Part shown: piece by piece, positions 1-5,433 of the stretch | Position numbering within the stretch: the first letter of the stretch is position 1 | Layout: each line of letters starts with the position of its first letter | Made by a program: the position numbers and the translations under genes | NCBI GenBank assembly: GCA_947483345.1 | Contig: CANKNL010000207.1 | Coordinates: forward strand, 1 to 5,435 | Reading direction: 5' to 3' | Length of the DNA stretch: 5,435 nucleotides | Source: Chitinophagaceae bacterium | Lineage (GTDB): Bacteria; Bacteroidota; Bacteroidia; Chitinophagales; Chitinophagaceae | Notes under the pieces: model-generated | Told to the model about the DNA's origin: nothing | What the model saw: only the letters and a program-made list of their open reading frames with translations | Databases searched by the model: none

Positions 1-140
1 GGTTTTTTGCCTGTAAAAAATGATTTTATGGTTAACCAAAAGTTTTTAAAAAAGAAACTGACACCCAAAACAGCCGCAATGATCATTTGCAGCAAATAAC
101 TGCCACTTCCCGGATCGATATATAATAAAAAGAATTGCAT
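1..140 (-). CDS. Small DPGSGS-motif membrane protein, C-terminus cut by the window edge
   Basis: An ATG at 140 (minus strand) opens a frame that stays open to the left edge, giving 46 residues. The N-terminus reads MQFFLLYIDPGSGS. It is followed by a hydrophobic stretch (about residues 15-37) and then a lysine-containing tail (TIKSFFTGKK). I recognise this layout, a short YIDPG(S/T)GS segment before a single membrane helix, from small conserved proteins of unknown function in Bacteroidota and other bacteria, often near envelope or sugar-modification genes; that recognition is from memory. The gene lies 64 bp downstream of the GtrA gene on the same strand with no obvious terminator between them, so co-transcription is likely. 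No clear Shine-Dalgarno sequence precedes the ATG, which is normal for this phylum. The function is not known and I do not assign one. Confidence 0.72.
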   Translation of the reverse strand, partial: MQFFLLYIDPGSGSYLLQMIIAAVLGVSFFFKNFWLTIKSFFTGKK

Positions 141-204
141 AGCCTGTTTTAAATCTACACGAATTTAGCAAAAGCAATCAATAGATACGCTAAAAGGGTA
201 AAGC

Positions 205-690
205 TTATTCGAGGCCGGTCTTTGTTTTAAAAGAAAAATGTTTCTGGCTTAAATAACTGATGGTAACAATGATAACCGTGGTGACACACTGACTGAGAAA
301 CGGCCACCAACCAAATACCTCTACAAATATTTTAAGGATAAAATAATTGAGTGTAAGATTAAATACAAATGATAAGCCGTATCTGAAAAGTTGTATCCGT
401 CCTTTTAAATTAGAATCTACGAACACCACATACCGCATTAGTAAAAAGCCCACAGTAAAATTTACACAAAAGGAAATGAAGAGGGCGGCATTATGAGGTT
501 TCAGGGTATAAAAACCCAGTTCCACATTCTCGTTTTTAAAAACAAATACCAGTAATATTTTAAAGAGTGTTAGGCCTAATACGGTATTGGCGCCGCCACA
601 GGCGGCATAACGAAATGTTTGTTCCGGCATAAACCTGCGGAACGGCGGGTAAAAAAAATCGATAAACGCTATGATCTTGTCCTTTGGCAC
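205..690 (-). CDS. GtrA-family integral membrane protein
   Basis: The 161-residue product fits the GtrA family (PF04138), small proteins with four membrane helices thought to help move or flip lipid-linked sugars, such as undecaprenyl-phosphate sugars, for polysaccharide or glycan decoration. Helices are visible at about residues 28-51, 66-90, 101-126 and 130-148. Family hallmarks are the FRYAACGGANT segment at 26-36 entering helix 1, and the C-terminal YLSQKHFSFK (146-155), matching the usual aromatic/basic ending. The N-terminal IDFFYPPFRRFMPEQTFRY is typical of Bacteroidota members. The start is GTG: an in-frame TAG lies immediately before it, so this is the longest possible form. The next candidate, ATG at residue 21, would remove the conserved IDFFYPPFR segment. 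The gene is downstream of the ABC-F gene on the same strand (101-bp gap) and upstream of the small DPGSGS protein. The family call is firm; the exact substrate cannot be read from the sequence. Confidence 0.9.
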   Translation of the reverse strand: MPKDKIIAFIDFFYPPFRRFMPEQTFRYAACGGANTVLGLTLFKILLVFVFKNENVELGFYTLKPHNAALFISFCVNFTVGFLLMRYVVFVDSNLKGRIQLFRYGLSFVFNLTLNYFILKIFVEVFGWWPFLSQCVTTVIIVTISYLSQKHFSFKTKTGLE

Positions 691-735
691 CTATAAGATT
701 TATTGTTTATTCTGATTGCTGTATGCGGTTTGTTA

Positions 736-775
736 TACGATGCACGTTTTCATCTATAAGCAGACCTGCATCGTA
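736..775. repeat. Perfect 9-bp inverted repeat between the ABC-F and GtrA genes
   Basis: TACGATGCA (736-744) is repeated in inverse as TGCATCGTA (767-775), with a 22-nt spacer. Allowing a 3-nt bulge, three more pairs (730-732 with 776-778) extend the stem. It sits just after the ABC-F stop codon and 46 bp before the GtrA start, on the strand both use. On the transcribed (minus) strand it is followed by TAACAAACC, not a T-run, so it is not a standard intrinsic terminator. It could be a protein-binding site for GtrA expression, an RNA stem protecting or ending the ABC-F transcript, or chance. The base pairing is certain and the role is not. Confidence 0.5.
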
Positions 776-791
776 CAATTAACATCACCTA

Positions 792-2420
792 TTAGCTGTA
801 AAGTTCTTCTCTCATCGCCTTCACCCTGTCATCTACCAGGTACTCGTCATAACTCATCAAACGGTCAATCATCCCTTTAGGCGTAAGTTCAATGATCCTG
901 TTGGCAACGGTTTGCATAAACTGGTGATCATGTGTAGTTACTAAAATCACACTAGGATAGGCTACCATATTATCGTTAAAAGAAATAATGCTCTCCAGAT
1001 CGAGGTGATTGGTAGGCTCATCCAATATTAACACATTTGGATTTTGTAACATCATTTTACTGATCATACACCGTACTTTTTCTCCACCACTTAATACATT
1101 GGTCTTCTTTAATATTTCGTCGCCACTAAAAAGCATTTTGCCTAAAAACCCACGTAAAAAATCTTCATCCACATCTTTGGTTGTGGGCGGTACATATTGC
1201 CTTAGCCAATCCATGAGGTTTAATGTACTCCCCTCAAAATATTCACTGTTATCATTGGGTAAATAAGCCGTTGTTACTGTTGTGCCCCATTCGTAGGTAC
1301 CGTTATCGGCCTTCATTTTGCCATTGATAACTTCAAAAAAACTGGTCATTGCCATTGGATCACGGCTTATGAATGCTATTTTTTCGCCTTTTTGAATGTC
1401 GAATTTTATTTTACTGAAAATAGTTTTACCATCCAGTGTTTTCGACAGATTATCTACTTTTAAAATCTCATTACCCACTTCCCTTTCCTGTTTAAAAATA
1501 ATGCCGGGGTATTTTCTGTTACTGGGTTCAATATCTTCGATAACCAGTTTTTCCAAGGCCTTTTTACGTGATGTGGCCTGTTTACTTTTTGATGCATTGG
1601 CGCTAAATCGTGCAATAAATTCAAGCAGGTCCTTTCGCTTGTCCTCATTTTTCTTATTCTTATCACTCATTTGCCTGGCGGCCAGTTGAGAACTTTCGTA
1701 CCAAAAACTATAATTTCCGGTATACACTTTTATCTTACTTCTGTCAACATCGGCTACATGGGTACATACCGAATCTAAAAAATGGCGATCATGACTTACC
1801 ACCAATACAATATTCTGGTAATCGGCTAAAAAATTCTCCAGCCAGCTAATGGTTTCCACATCCAGGTTATTGGTAGGTTCATCCAATAATAAAATATCCG
1901 GGTTACCAAAAATAGCCTGAGCCAACAGTACCCTTACTTTAATATTGGCTGCAATATCTTTCATCAATTGCTGATGTAGTTCATCTTTAACCCCCAGATC
2001 GCTTAGTAAAGTCGCGGCATCACTTTCTGCTGTATAGCCTCCCATTTCGCCAAAGTCATGTTCCAGGTCACCAGCTTTAATACCATCTGCTTCAGAAAAA
2101 TCCTCCTTGGCATACAAGGCATCTTTTTCATGCATCACTTTCCACATTTTTTTATGGCCCATCAGCACAGTATTTAAAACTGTCACTTCATCAAACCCAA
2201 ACTGGTTTTGGCTTAAAACTGCCATCCGCTCACCCGGCGTGATATCAATGGTTCCCTTATTGGGTTCAATTTCGCCACTGATGATTTTTAAAAAAGTTGA
2301 TTTGCCGGCACCATTGGCACCAATCACACCATAACAGTTTCCCTTAGTGAAACTGATATTCACTTCATCAAACAAAACCCGTTTGCCGTATGCCAGCGTT
2401 ATATTATTTGCACTTATCAT
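792..2420 (-). CDS. ABC-F family ATPase, YbiT/YkpA-like
   Basis: This 542-residue soluble protein has two fused ABC ATPase domains and no membrane segments, as in ABC-F proteins, which bind the ribosomal E-site region and act in translation control or rescue. NBD1: Walker A GANGAGKST (34-42), Walker B DILLLDEPTNNLD (175-187), switch His210 in SHDRHF. The segment 88-135 would be the arm. The linker (about 242-318), rich in charged residues, contains FSANASKSKQATSR (272-285), a hallmark I recognise from YbiT. NBD2: signature LSGGEK (443-448), Walker B with DEPTNHLD (467-474), His497. Two motifs are degenerate: the NBD1 signature is IAANIK (156-161) and the NBD2 Walker A position is SRDPMAMTS (352-360), with no lysine. 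ATG at 2420 is chosen because the ABC domain begins directly after it (MISANNITLAYG). A TTG at 2483 would add 21 residues encoded largely by a non-coding 7-bp repeat array. The gene is divergent from argS. The precise role, and whether it affects antibiotic resistance, cannot be told. Confidence 0.95.
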   Translation of the reverse strand: MISANNITLAYGKRVLFDEVNISFTKGNCYGVIGANGAGKSTFLKIISGEIEPNKGTIDITPGERMAVLSQNQFGFDEVTVLNTVLMGHKKMWKVMHEKDALYAKEDFSEADGIKAGDLEHDFGEMGGYTAESDAATLLSDLGVKDELHQQLMKDIAANIKVRVLLAQAIFGNPDILLLDEPTNNLDVETISWLENFLADYQNIVLVVSHDRHFLDSVCTHVADVDRSKIKVYTGNYSFWYESSQLAARQMSDKNKKNEDKRKDLLEFIARFSANASKSKQATSRKKALEKLVIEDIEPSNRKYPGIIFKQEREVGNEILKVDNLSKTLDGKTIFSKIKFDIQKGEKIAFISRDPMAMTSFFEVINGKMKADNGTYEWGTTVTTAYLPNDNSEYFEGSTLNLMDWLRQYVPPTTKDVDEDFLRGFLGKMLFSGDEILKKTNVLSGGEKVRCMISKMMLQNPNVLILDEPTNHLDLESIISFNDNMVAYPSVILVTTHDHQFMQTVANRIIELTPKGMIDRLMSYDEYLVDDRVKAMREELYS

Positions 2421-2437
2421 AATTATTAAAAAGTGTG

Positions 2438-2445
2438 CAAAGATA
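2438..2445 (-). promoter_or_regulatory. Putative -7 box for the ABC-F gene
   Basis: The minus strand reads TATCTTTG, an exact match to the Bacteroidota -7 consensus TAnnTTTG, ending 17 nt before the ATG at 2420. The predicted transcript start is near 2430-2433, giving a leader of only about 10-13 nt made of A/T with no Shine-Dalgarno motif. No good TTG -33 box stands at the usual 19-21-bp spacing; the nearest is a TGG at 2467-2469. The 7-bp repeat array lies just upstream and would occupy much of the spacer and -33 zone. The consensus match is direct; activity is inferred. Confidence 0.55.
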
Positions 2446-2455
2446 AGGGAAGCGG

Positions 2456-2483
2456 TTGGCAGTTGGCCATTTGCTGTTGGCAA
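2456..2483 (+). repeat. Four-unit array of a degenerate 7-bp repeat (TTGGCAG type)
   Basis: The 28 bp divide into four consecutive heptamers: TTGGCAG (2456), TTGGCCA (2463), TTTGCTG (2470) and TTGGCAA (2477). On the minus strand this is the CTGCCAA orientation, pointing toward the ABC-F gene. The array starts 10 bp upstream of the putative ABC-F -7 box. Translated, it gives PTAN/QLPTA-like peptides that falsely lengthen the ABC-F reading frame up to a TTG codon. Similar short tandem heptamers are a familiar intergenic feature of many Bacteroidota genomes (from memory); no function is established here. Confidence 0.75.
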
Positions 2484-2506
2484 TAATTAATCTGCTGAAT
2501 AAGCCG

Positions 2507-2548
2507 CCGCCAAATGCCTACTGTTTTTTGCCCATTGCCAACTGCCAA
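2507..2548 (+). repeat. Six-unit array of the same 7-bp repeat in opposite orientation (CTGCCAA type)
   Basis: Read in steps of seven, the units are CCGCCAA (2507), ATGCCTA (2514), CTGTTTT (2521), TTGCCCA (2528), TTGCCAA (2535) and CTGCCAA (2542). They become closer to the consensus toward argS, and CTGTTTT is the most decayed. The last 12 bases, plus the flanking C at 2549, make a 13-bp perfect inverted repeat (2537-2549) with 2455-2467 of the other array. The array runs up to one base before the argS -7 box, and the -33 TTG is the first three bases of the fourth unit. It also encodes the false N-terminal extension MPTVFCPLPTAN ahead of argS. Confidence 0.72.
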
Positions 2549-2557
2549 CTATATTTG
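2528..2557 (+). promoter_or_regulatory. Putative Bacteroidota-type promoter of argS, predicted leaderless
   Basis: TATATTTG at 2550-2557 matches TAnnTTTG exactly, and a TTG (end of a T-rich TTTTTTG) at 2528-2530 lies upstream with a 19-bp spacer, within the 19-21 bp described for Bacteroides -33/-7 promoters. The -7 box ends 4 nt before the ATG at 2562, so transcription should begin at or within a few bases of the A of ATG, giving a leaderless or nearly leaderless mRNA. The spacer is made almost wholly of the 7-bp repeats. Confidence 0.65.
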
Positions 2558-2561
2558 CAGC

Positions 2562-4346
2562 ATGTCTATAGTGAAAAATTTACAGGAAAGTACCATACAG
2601 AGTTTATCGGCTTTATATAATCAAAGCTTTACAGAAAAAGATTTTCAGATAAACCAGACCAAACCCGAATTTGAGGGAGACTACACCCTGGTGATGTTTT
2701 CTTTGGTAAAATCCTTAAAACTACCTCCCGAAACTATTGGCAATCAATTGGGTGAGCATCTTATTAAACACTATCCGCATTTGTTTTCTGCCTACAATAT
2801 CATAAAGGGTTTTTTGAATCTTACCGTCATTGATGCTTATTGGCATGATTTTTTAAATGAAAATCACAACAACACCGGCTATGGGAAAAAAGGCATGAAT
2901 GGCAAAAAAGTGATGGTAGAATATGCCTCTCCCAATACCAACAAGCCCTTACACCTTGGTCATCTAAGAAATATTTTTTTAGGCTGGAGTGTGGCAGAAA
3001 TTTTAAAAGCCAATGGTTACGAGGTTATAAAAAGCTGCATCATTAATGACCGGGGCATTCATATTTGTAAAAGCATGATTGCCTGGCAGCTTTTTGCCCA
3101 AGGCAGCACACCGGACAGCACGGGTATTAAAGGCGATCATTTTGTTGGTGACTATTATGTAAAATTCAATGATGTTTATAAGGCCCAGGTGGCCAACCTA
3201 ATCACGGCCGGTAAAACAAAAGATGATGCTGAAAAAGAGGCCCCCATTATGAAAGCCACACAGCAAATGTTGCTGGACTGGGAGGATGGAAAACCCGAAG
3301 TGATGGCACTTTGGAATACCATGAACAGCTGGGTATATGCAGGTTTTGATGTGACCTACAACAGTATTGGCGCCGATTTTGATAAGACCTATTATGAAAG
3401 CAATACCTATCTGCTGGGTAAAGATATTGTGCAACAAGGCATGGACAAAAATGTTTTTTTTAAAAAAGATGATGGCAGCATCTGGATCGATTTAACCGCT
3501 GAAGGATATGATGAAAAGATTGTGCAACGGCGTGATGGCACATCTGTTTACATAACCCAGGATATTGGTTTAGCACTGCAGAAATATGAACAATTTAAAA
3601 TTGAACAAAGTATTTATGTAATAGGTAATGAACAGAATTACCATATGAAAGTATTACAGCTCATTTGTCAAAAACTGGGTATGCCCAATGCCGATAATAT
3701 TTTTCACCTAAGCTATGGTATGGTGGAACTTACCAGCGGCAAAATGAAAAGCCGTGAGGGCACTGTGGTTGACGCAGATGATATGGTTAATGAGATGCTG
3801 GCTACATCGCAGCAACATACCGAAGAACTGGGCAAAGTAAAAGATTTTACAGAGACTGAATTAAAACTGCTATATCATACCATTGGACTGGGCGCCATGA
3901 AATTTTATTTACTGCGGGTTGATCCTAAAAAAACAATGGTATTCAATCCGGCAGAGAGTATAGACTTTCATGGATTTACAGGTCCCTTTGTGCAATATAC
4001 TTATGCCAGGATTAAAAGTATTTTAAGAAAACAATTGACCAATGACAGCATGACCAATAACACTATGACAGATGCCTTATTAAAATCAGAAAAAGAGATC
4101 ATGGTCATGGCTGAACAATATCCTGCAATCATTGAACAGGCCAGTGCCGAGCTTAATCCCTCTGTGATTGCCAATTATATATTTCATCTCGCAAAATCAT
4201 TTAATTCTTTTTACGCCGAACTGTCTATTGCCAATGCCGAAACTGAATCAAAAAAACAATTGCGTTTAAACCTATCACGCCTAACCGCCAATATCATTAA
4301 AAGCGGCATGCAGTTACTGGGTATTGCTGTACCCGAAAGGATGTAA
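2562..4346 (+). CDS. argS: Arginyl-tRNA synthetase (class I)
   Basis: The enzyme joins arginine to tRNA-Arg using ATP in the cytoplasm. The 594 residues match the usual ArgS length. The N-terminal tRNA D-loop-recognising domain covers about residues 1-95 (FEGDYTLVMFSLVK at 37-50). The Rossmann catalytic core carries the class I HIGH motif as HLGH (131-134) within SPNTNKPLHLGHLRN, then INDRG near 161-165 and QRRDGTSVYITQD. The KMSKS position is KMKS (394-397) in SGKMKSREG, the relaxed form common in ArgS. GPFVQYTYARI (474-484) opens the DALR anticodon-binding domain, and the protein ends in the family-typical GIAVPERM. I chose ATG 2562 because the -7 box lies 5-12 bp before it and the domain starts there. 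The in-frame ATG at 2514 would add 16 residues translated from the 7-bp repeat array and the promoter. A small in-frame duplication (4035-4064) sits in a loop of the DALR domain. The gene is divergent from the ABC-F gene and followed by pfkA after 103 bp. Confidence 0.97.
   Translation: MSIVKNLQESTIQSLSALYNQSFTEKDFQINQTKPEFEGDYTLVMFSLVKSLKLPPETIGNQLGEHLIKHYPHLFSAYNIIKGFLNLTVIDAYWHDFLNENHNNTGYGKKGMNGKKVMVEYASPNTNKPLHLGHLRNIFLGWSVAEILKANGYEVIKSCIINDRGIHICKSMIAWQLFAQGSTPDSTGIKGDHFVGDYYVKFNDVYKAQVANLITAGKTKDDAEKEAPIMKATQQMLLDWEDGKPEVMALWNTMNSWVYAGFDVTYNSIGADFDKTYYESNTYLLGKDIVQQGMDKNVFFKKDDGSIWIDLTAEGYDEKIVQRRDGTSVYITQDIGLALQKYEQFKIEQSIYVIGNEQNYHMKVLQLICQKLGMPNADNIFHLSYGMVELTSGKMKSREGTVVDADDMVNEMLATSQQHTEELGKVKDFTETELKLLYHTIGLGAMKFYLLRVDPKKTMVFNPAESIDFHGFTGPFVQYTYARIKSILRKQLTNDSMTNNTMTDALLKSEKEIMVMAEQYPAIIEQASAELNPSVIANYIFHLAKSFNSFYAELSIANAETESKKQLRLNLSRLTANIIKSGMQLLGIAVPERM
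4035..4064 (+). repeat. In-frame 15-bp imperfect tandem repeat inside argS
   Basis: Copies at 4035-4049 and 4050-4064 match at 11 of 15 positions and encode LTNDS then MTNNT, followed by a partial third copy MTD. At finer scale it breaks into ATGACCA/ATGACAG-like 7-mers with single-base spacers. It falls between the FVQYTYARIKSILRK helix and the next helix of the DALR domain, a place where length variation would be tolerated. It may mark a small tandem expansion within the gene. Confidence 0.5.
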
Positions 4347-4354
4347 TGCCTGTT

Positions 4355-4378
4355 GAAAAAAAATATTGATTTTTTTTC
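4355..4378 (+). terminator. Possible weak terminator or A/T hairpin after argS
   Basis: Eight base pairs before the -7-side half of the gap, G plus eight A's (4355-4363) is followed by TATTGA and then eight T's plus C (4370-4378), forming a 9-bp stem with a 6-nt loop. It begins 9 nt after the argS stop. The stem is nearly all A-U and has no GC core, so it would be weak by standard intrinsic-terminator rules, although the T-run follows the pattern. The symmetry would allow it to act on either strand. It is best regarded as a candidate 3' end for argS. Confidence 0.4.
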
Positions 4379-4391
4379 GCATATCTCTTTA

Positions 4392-4418
4392 ACTAATGTG
4401 TTTAATTTACACTTTAGT
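4392..4418. promoter_or_regulatory. Imperfect inverted repeat upstream of pfkA, candidate operator
   Basis: ACTAATGTGT (4392-4401) pairs with ACACTTTAGT (4409-4418) at 9 of 10 positions (one T-T mismatch) around a 7-nt A/T spacer. It lies about 20 bp upstream of the putative pfkA -7 box and overlaps the only reasonable -33 candidate (TTTAG, 4413-4417). A dimeric repressor bound here could block pfkA transcription. Alternatively it is part of the argS 3' end, or chance symmetry in A/T-rich DNA. No regulator can be named. Confidence 0.35.
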
Positions 4419-4437
4419 AATTTAGCCATATAAATCA

Positions 4438-4445
4438 TATTTTTG
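4438..4445 (+). promoter_or_regulatory. Putative -7 box of pfkA, predicted leaderless
   Basis: TATTTTTG matches TAnnTTTG and ends 4 nt before the pfkA ATG, exactly the same distance as at argS. No strong -33 TTG is present; TTTAG at 4413-4417 gives a 20-bp spacer. No Shine-Dalgarno sequence is available because the predicted transcript start is essentially at the start codon. The box suggests pfkA is transcribed on its own and not only by read-through from argS. Confidence 0.55.
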
Positions 4446-4449
4446 AGCA

Positions 4450-5433
4450 ATGAAAAAGAAGGTTACTAAAATTGGTGTACTTACTTCGGGGGGCGATAGC
4501 CCGGGCATGAATGCCTGTATACGCGCAGTTGTCAGAACAGGCATTCACCATGGCCTGGAAGTATTTGGCATCATGAGAGGATATACCGGCATGGTTGAAG
4601 ATGATATTATTCGTTTGGAAAGCCGCAGTGTGGCCAATATCATTCAACGTGGAGGTACGATATTAAAAACATCCCGTTGTATGGAGTTTTTTGAGCCCGA
4701 GGGCAGAAAAAAAGCCTATGCTAATTTAAAAAAACACGGTATAGATGGCCTGGTCATCATTGGCGGTGATGGCAGTTTCAGAGGAGCACAAATTTTCAGT
4801 AATGAATATGATATACCCTGCATTGGTTTACCGGGTACAATTGATAAAGATATTGCCGGCACCGATTTTACAATTGGTTTTGATACGGCTGTAAATACCG
4901 CTGTTGAAGCCATTGATAAAATTCGTGATACCGCAGAAGCACACGATCGTTTATTTGTTATTGAAGTCATGGGGCGGGATGCTGGCTATATAGCCCTGCA
5001 CAGCGGTATTGCAACCGGTGCTGAAAACATTTTAATTCCGGAAAGAAAAACTGAAATAGAAAATGTTATCGCCCAACTTGCTGAAAAAGAAAGACGGCAA
5101 AAATTGGTTAACCTCATTGTAGTTGCTGAAGGCGAAGAATTTGGCGGTGGCAATGAAGTTGCCAAATTTATAAAAGCCCGTTTGCCTTTACTTGAAGTAA
5201 GGATATGTATTCTGGGACATATACAAAGAGGCGGGGCTCCAAGCTGTATGGACAGACTTATTGCAAGCCGCATGGGCTACCATGCTGTTGAATCACTAGT
5301 AGAAGGCAGACATAATGTTTTTGTTGGAATCGTAAATAATAAAATCAATTATATTCCACTCGATGAAGCCATTAAGAAAAAACAACGCATAAGCGAAGAA
5401 TGGTTGAAAATCGTTAAAATACTCGCAACATAA
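4450..5433 (+). CDS. pfkA: ATP-dependent 6-phosphofructokinase
   Basis: The enzyme phosphorylates fructose 6-phosphate to fructose 1,6-bisphosphate, the committed step of glycolysis, normally as a cytoplasmic homotetramer. The 327-residue length is typical of bacterial PfkA. Visible motifs are the ATP loop TSGGDSPGMNA (12-22), GGDGS (105-109), the catalytic segment PGTIDKD (128-134) with the base Asp132, MGRD (174-177) and LGHIQRGG (255-262), whose His257 and Arg260 bind fructose 6-phosphate. Gly in GGDG and in PGTID indicates ATP rather than pyrophosphate as donor. Arg25 and Arg29 match the effector-site arginines 21 and 25 of the E. coli enzyme, whereas its Arg54 position seems to be Ser58 here (alignment from memory), so allosteric behaviour may differ. 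The usual TIDND is TIDKD. The ATG is fixed by the conserved KKIGVLTSGGD-type start and by the -7 box just upstream. The stop lies two bases from the window edge, so the gene is complete. Confidence 0.97.
   Translation: MKKKVTKIGVLTSGGDSPGMNACIRAVVRTGIHHGLEVFGIMRGYTGMVEDDIIRLESRSVANIIQRGGTILKTSRCMEFFEPEGRKKAYANLKKHGIDGLVIIGGDGSFRGAQIFSNEYDIPCIGLPGTIDKDIAGTDFTIGFDTAVNTAVEAIDKIRDTAEAHDRLFVIEVMGRDAGYIALHSGIATGAENILIPERKTEIENVIAQLAEKERRQKLVNLIVVAEGEEFGGGNEVAKFIKARLPLLEVRICILGHIQRGGAPSCMDRLIASRMGYHAVESLVEGRHNVFVGIVNNKINYIPLDEAIKKKQRISEEWLKIVKILAT

Noticed and set aside
141..204. A separate promoter for the small DPGSGS gene (TAAATTCG on the minus strand near 161-168).
   Set aside because: It deviates from TAnnTTTG and lacks a convincing -33 box; read-through from the GtrA gene is simpler.
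1341..1367. Frameshift or sequencing error as the cause of the missing NBD2 Walker A.
   Set aside because: The reading frame is continuous on both sides and the flanking residues (GEKIAFIS before, FFEVINGK after) align with the family, so these are substitutions and not a frameshift.
1009..1689. Open frames on the plus strand opposite the ABC-F gene (1009-1266 and 1396-1689).
   Set aside because: They lie antisense to well-conserved ABC-F motifs, their translations resemble no family I know, and no promoter precedes them.
2107..2334. Open frame on the plus strand opposite the NBD1 Walker A region.
   Set aside because: It is a shadow of the ABC-F coding sequence; the minus-strand frame carries all the recognisable motifs.
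2456..2548. CRISPR array or insertion-sequence remnant in the divergent region.
   Set aside because: The units are 7 bp and contiguous, without spacers or a transposase, so neither a CRISPR array nor IS ends fit.
3198..3437. Minus-strand open frame inside argS.
   Set aside because: It is antisense to the conserved ArgS catalytic core with no family resemblance.
4211..4647. Minus-strand open frames across the argS end and pfkA start (4211-4450, 4435-4647).
   Set aside because: They overlap the pfkA start motifs and the intergenic signals, and have no recognisable domains.
4716..5273. Minus-strand open frames within pfkA (4716-4970, 4986-5273).
   Set aside because: They are shadows of pfkA, whose plus-strand frame holds every catalytic motif.
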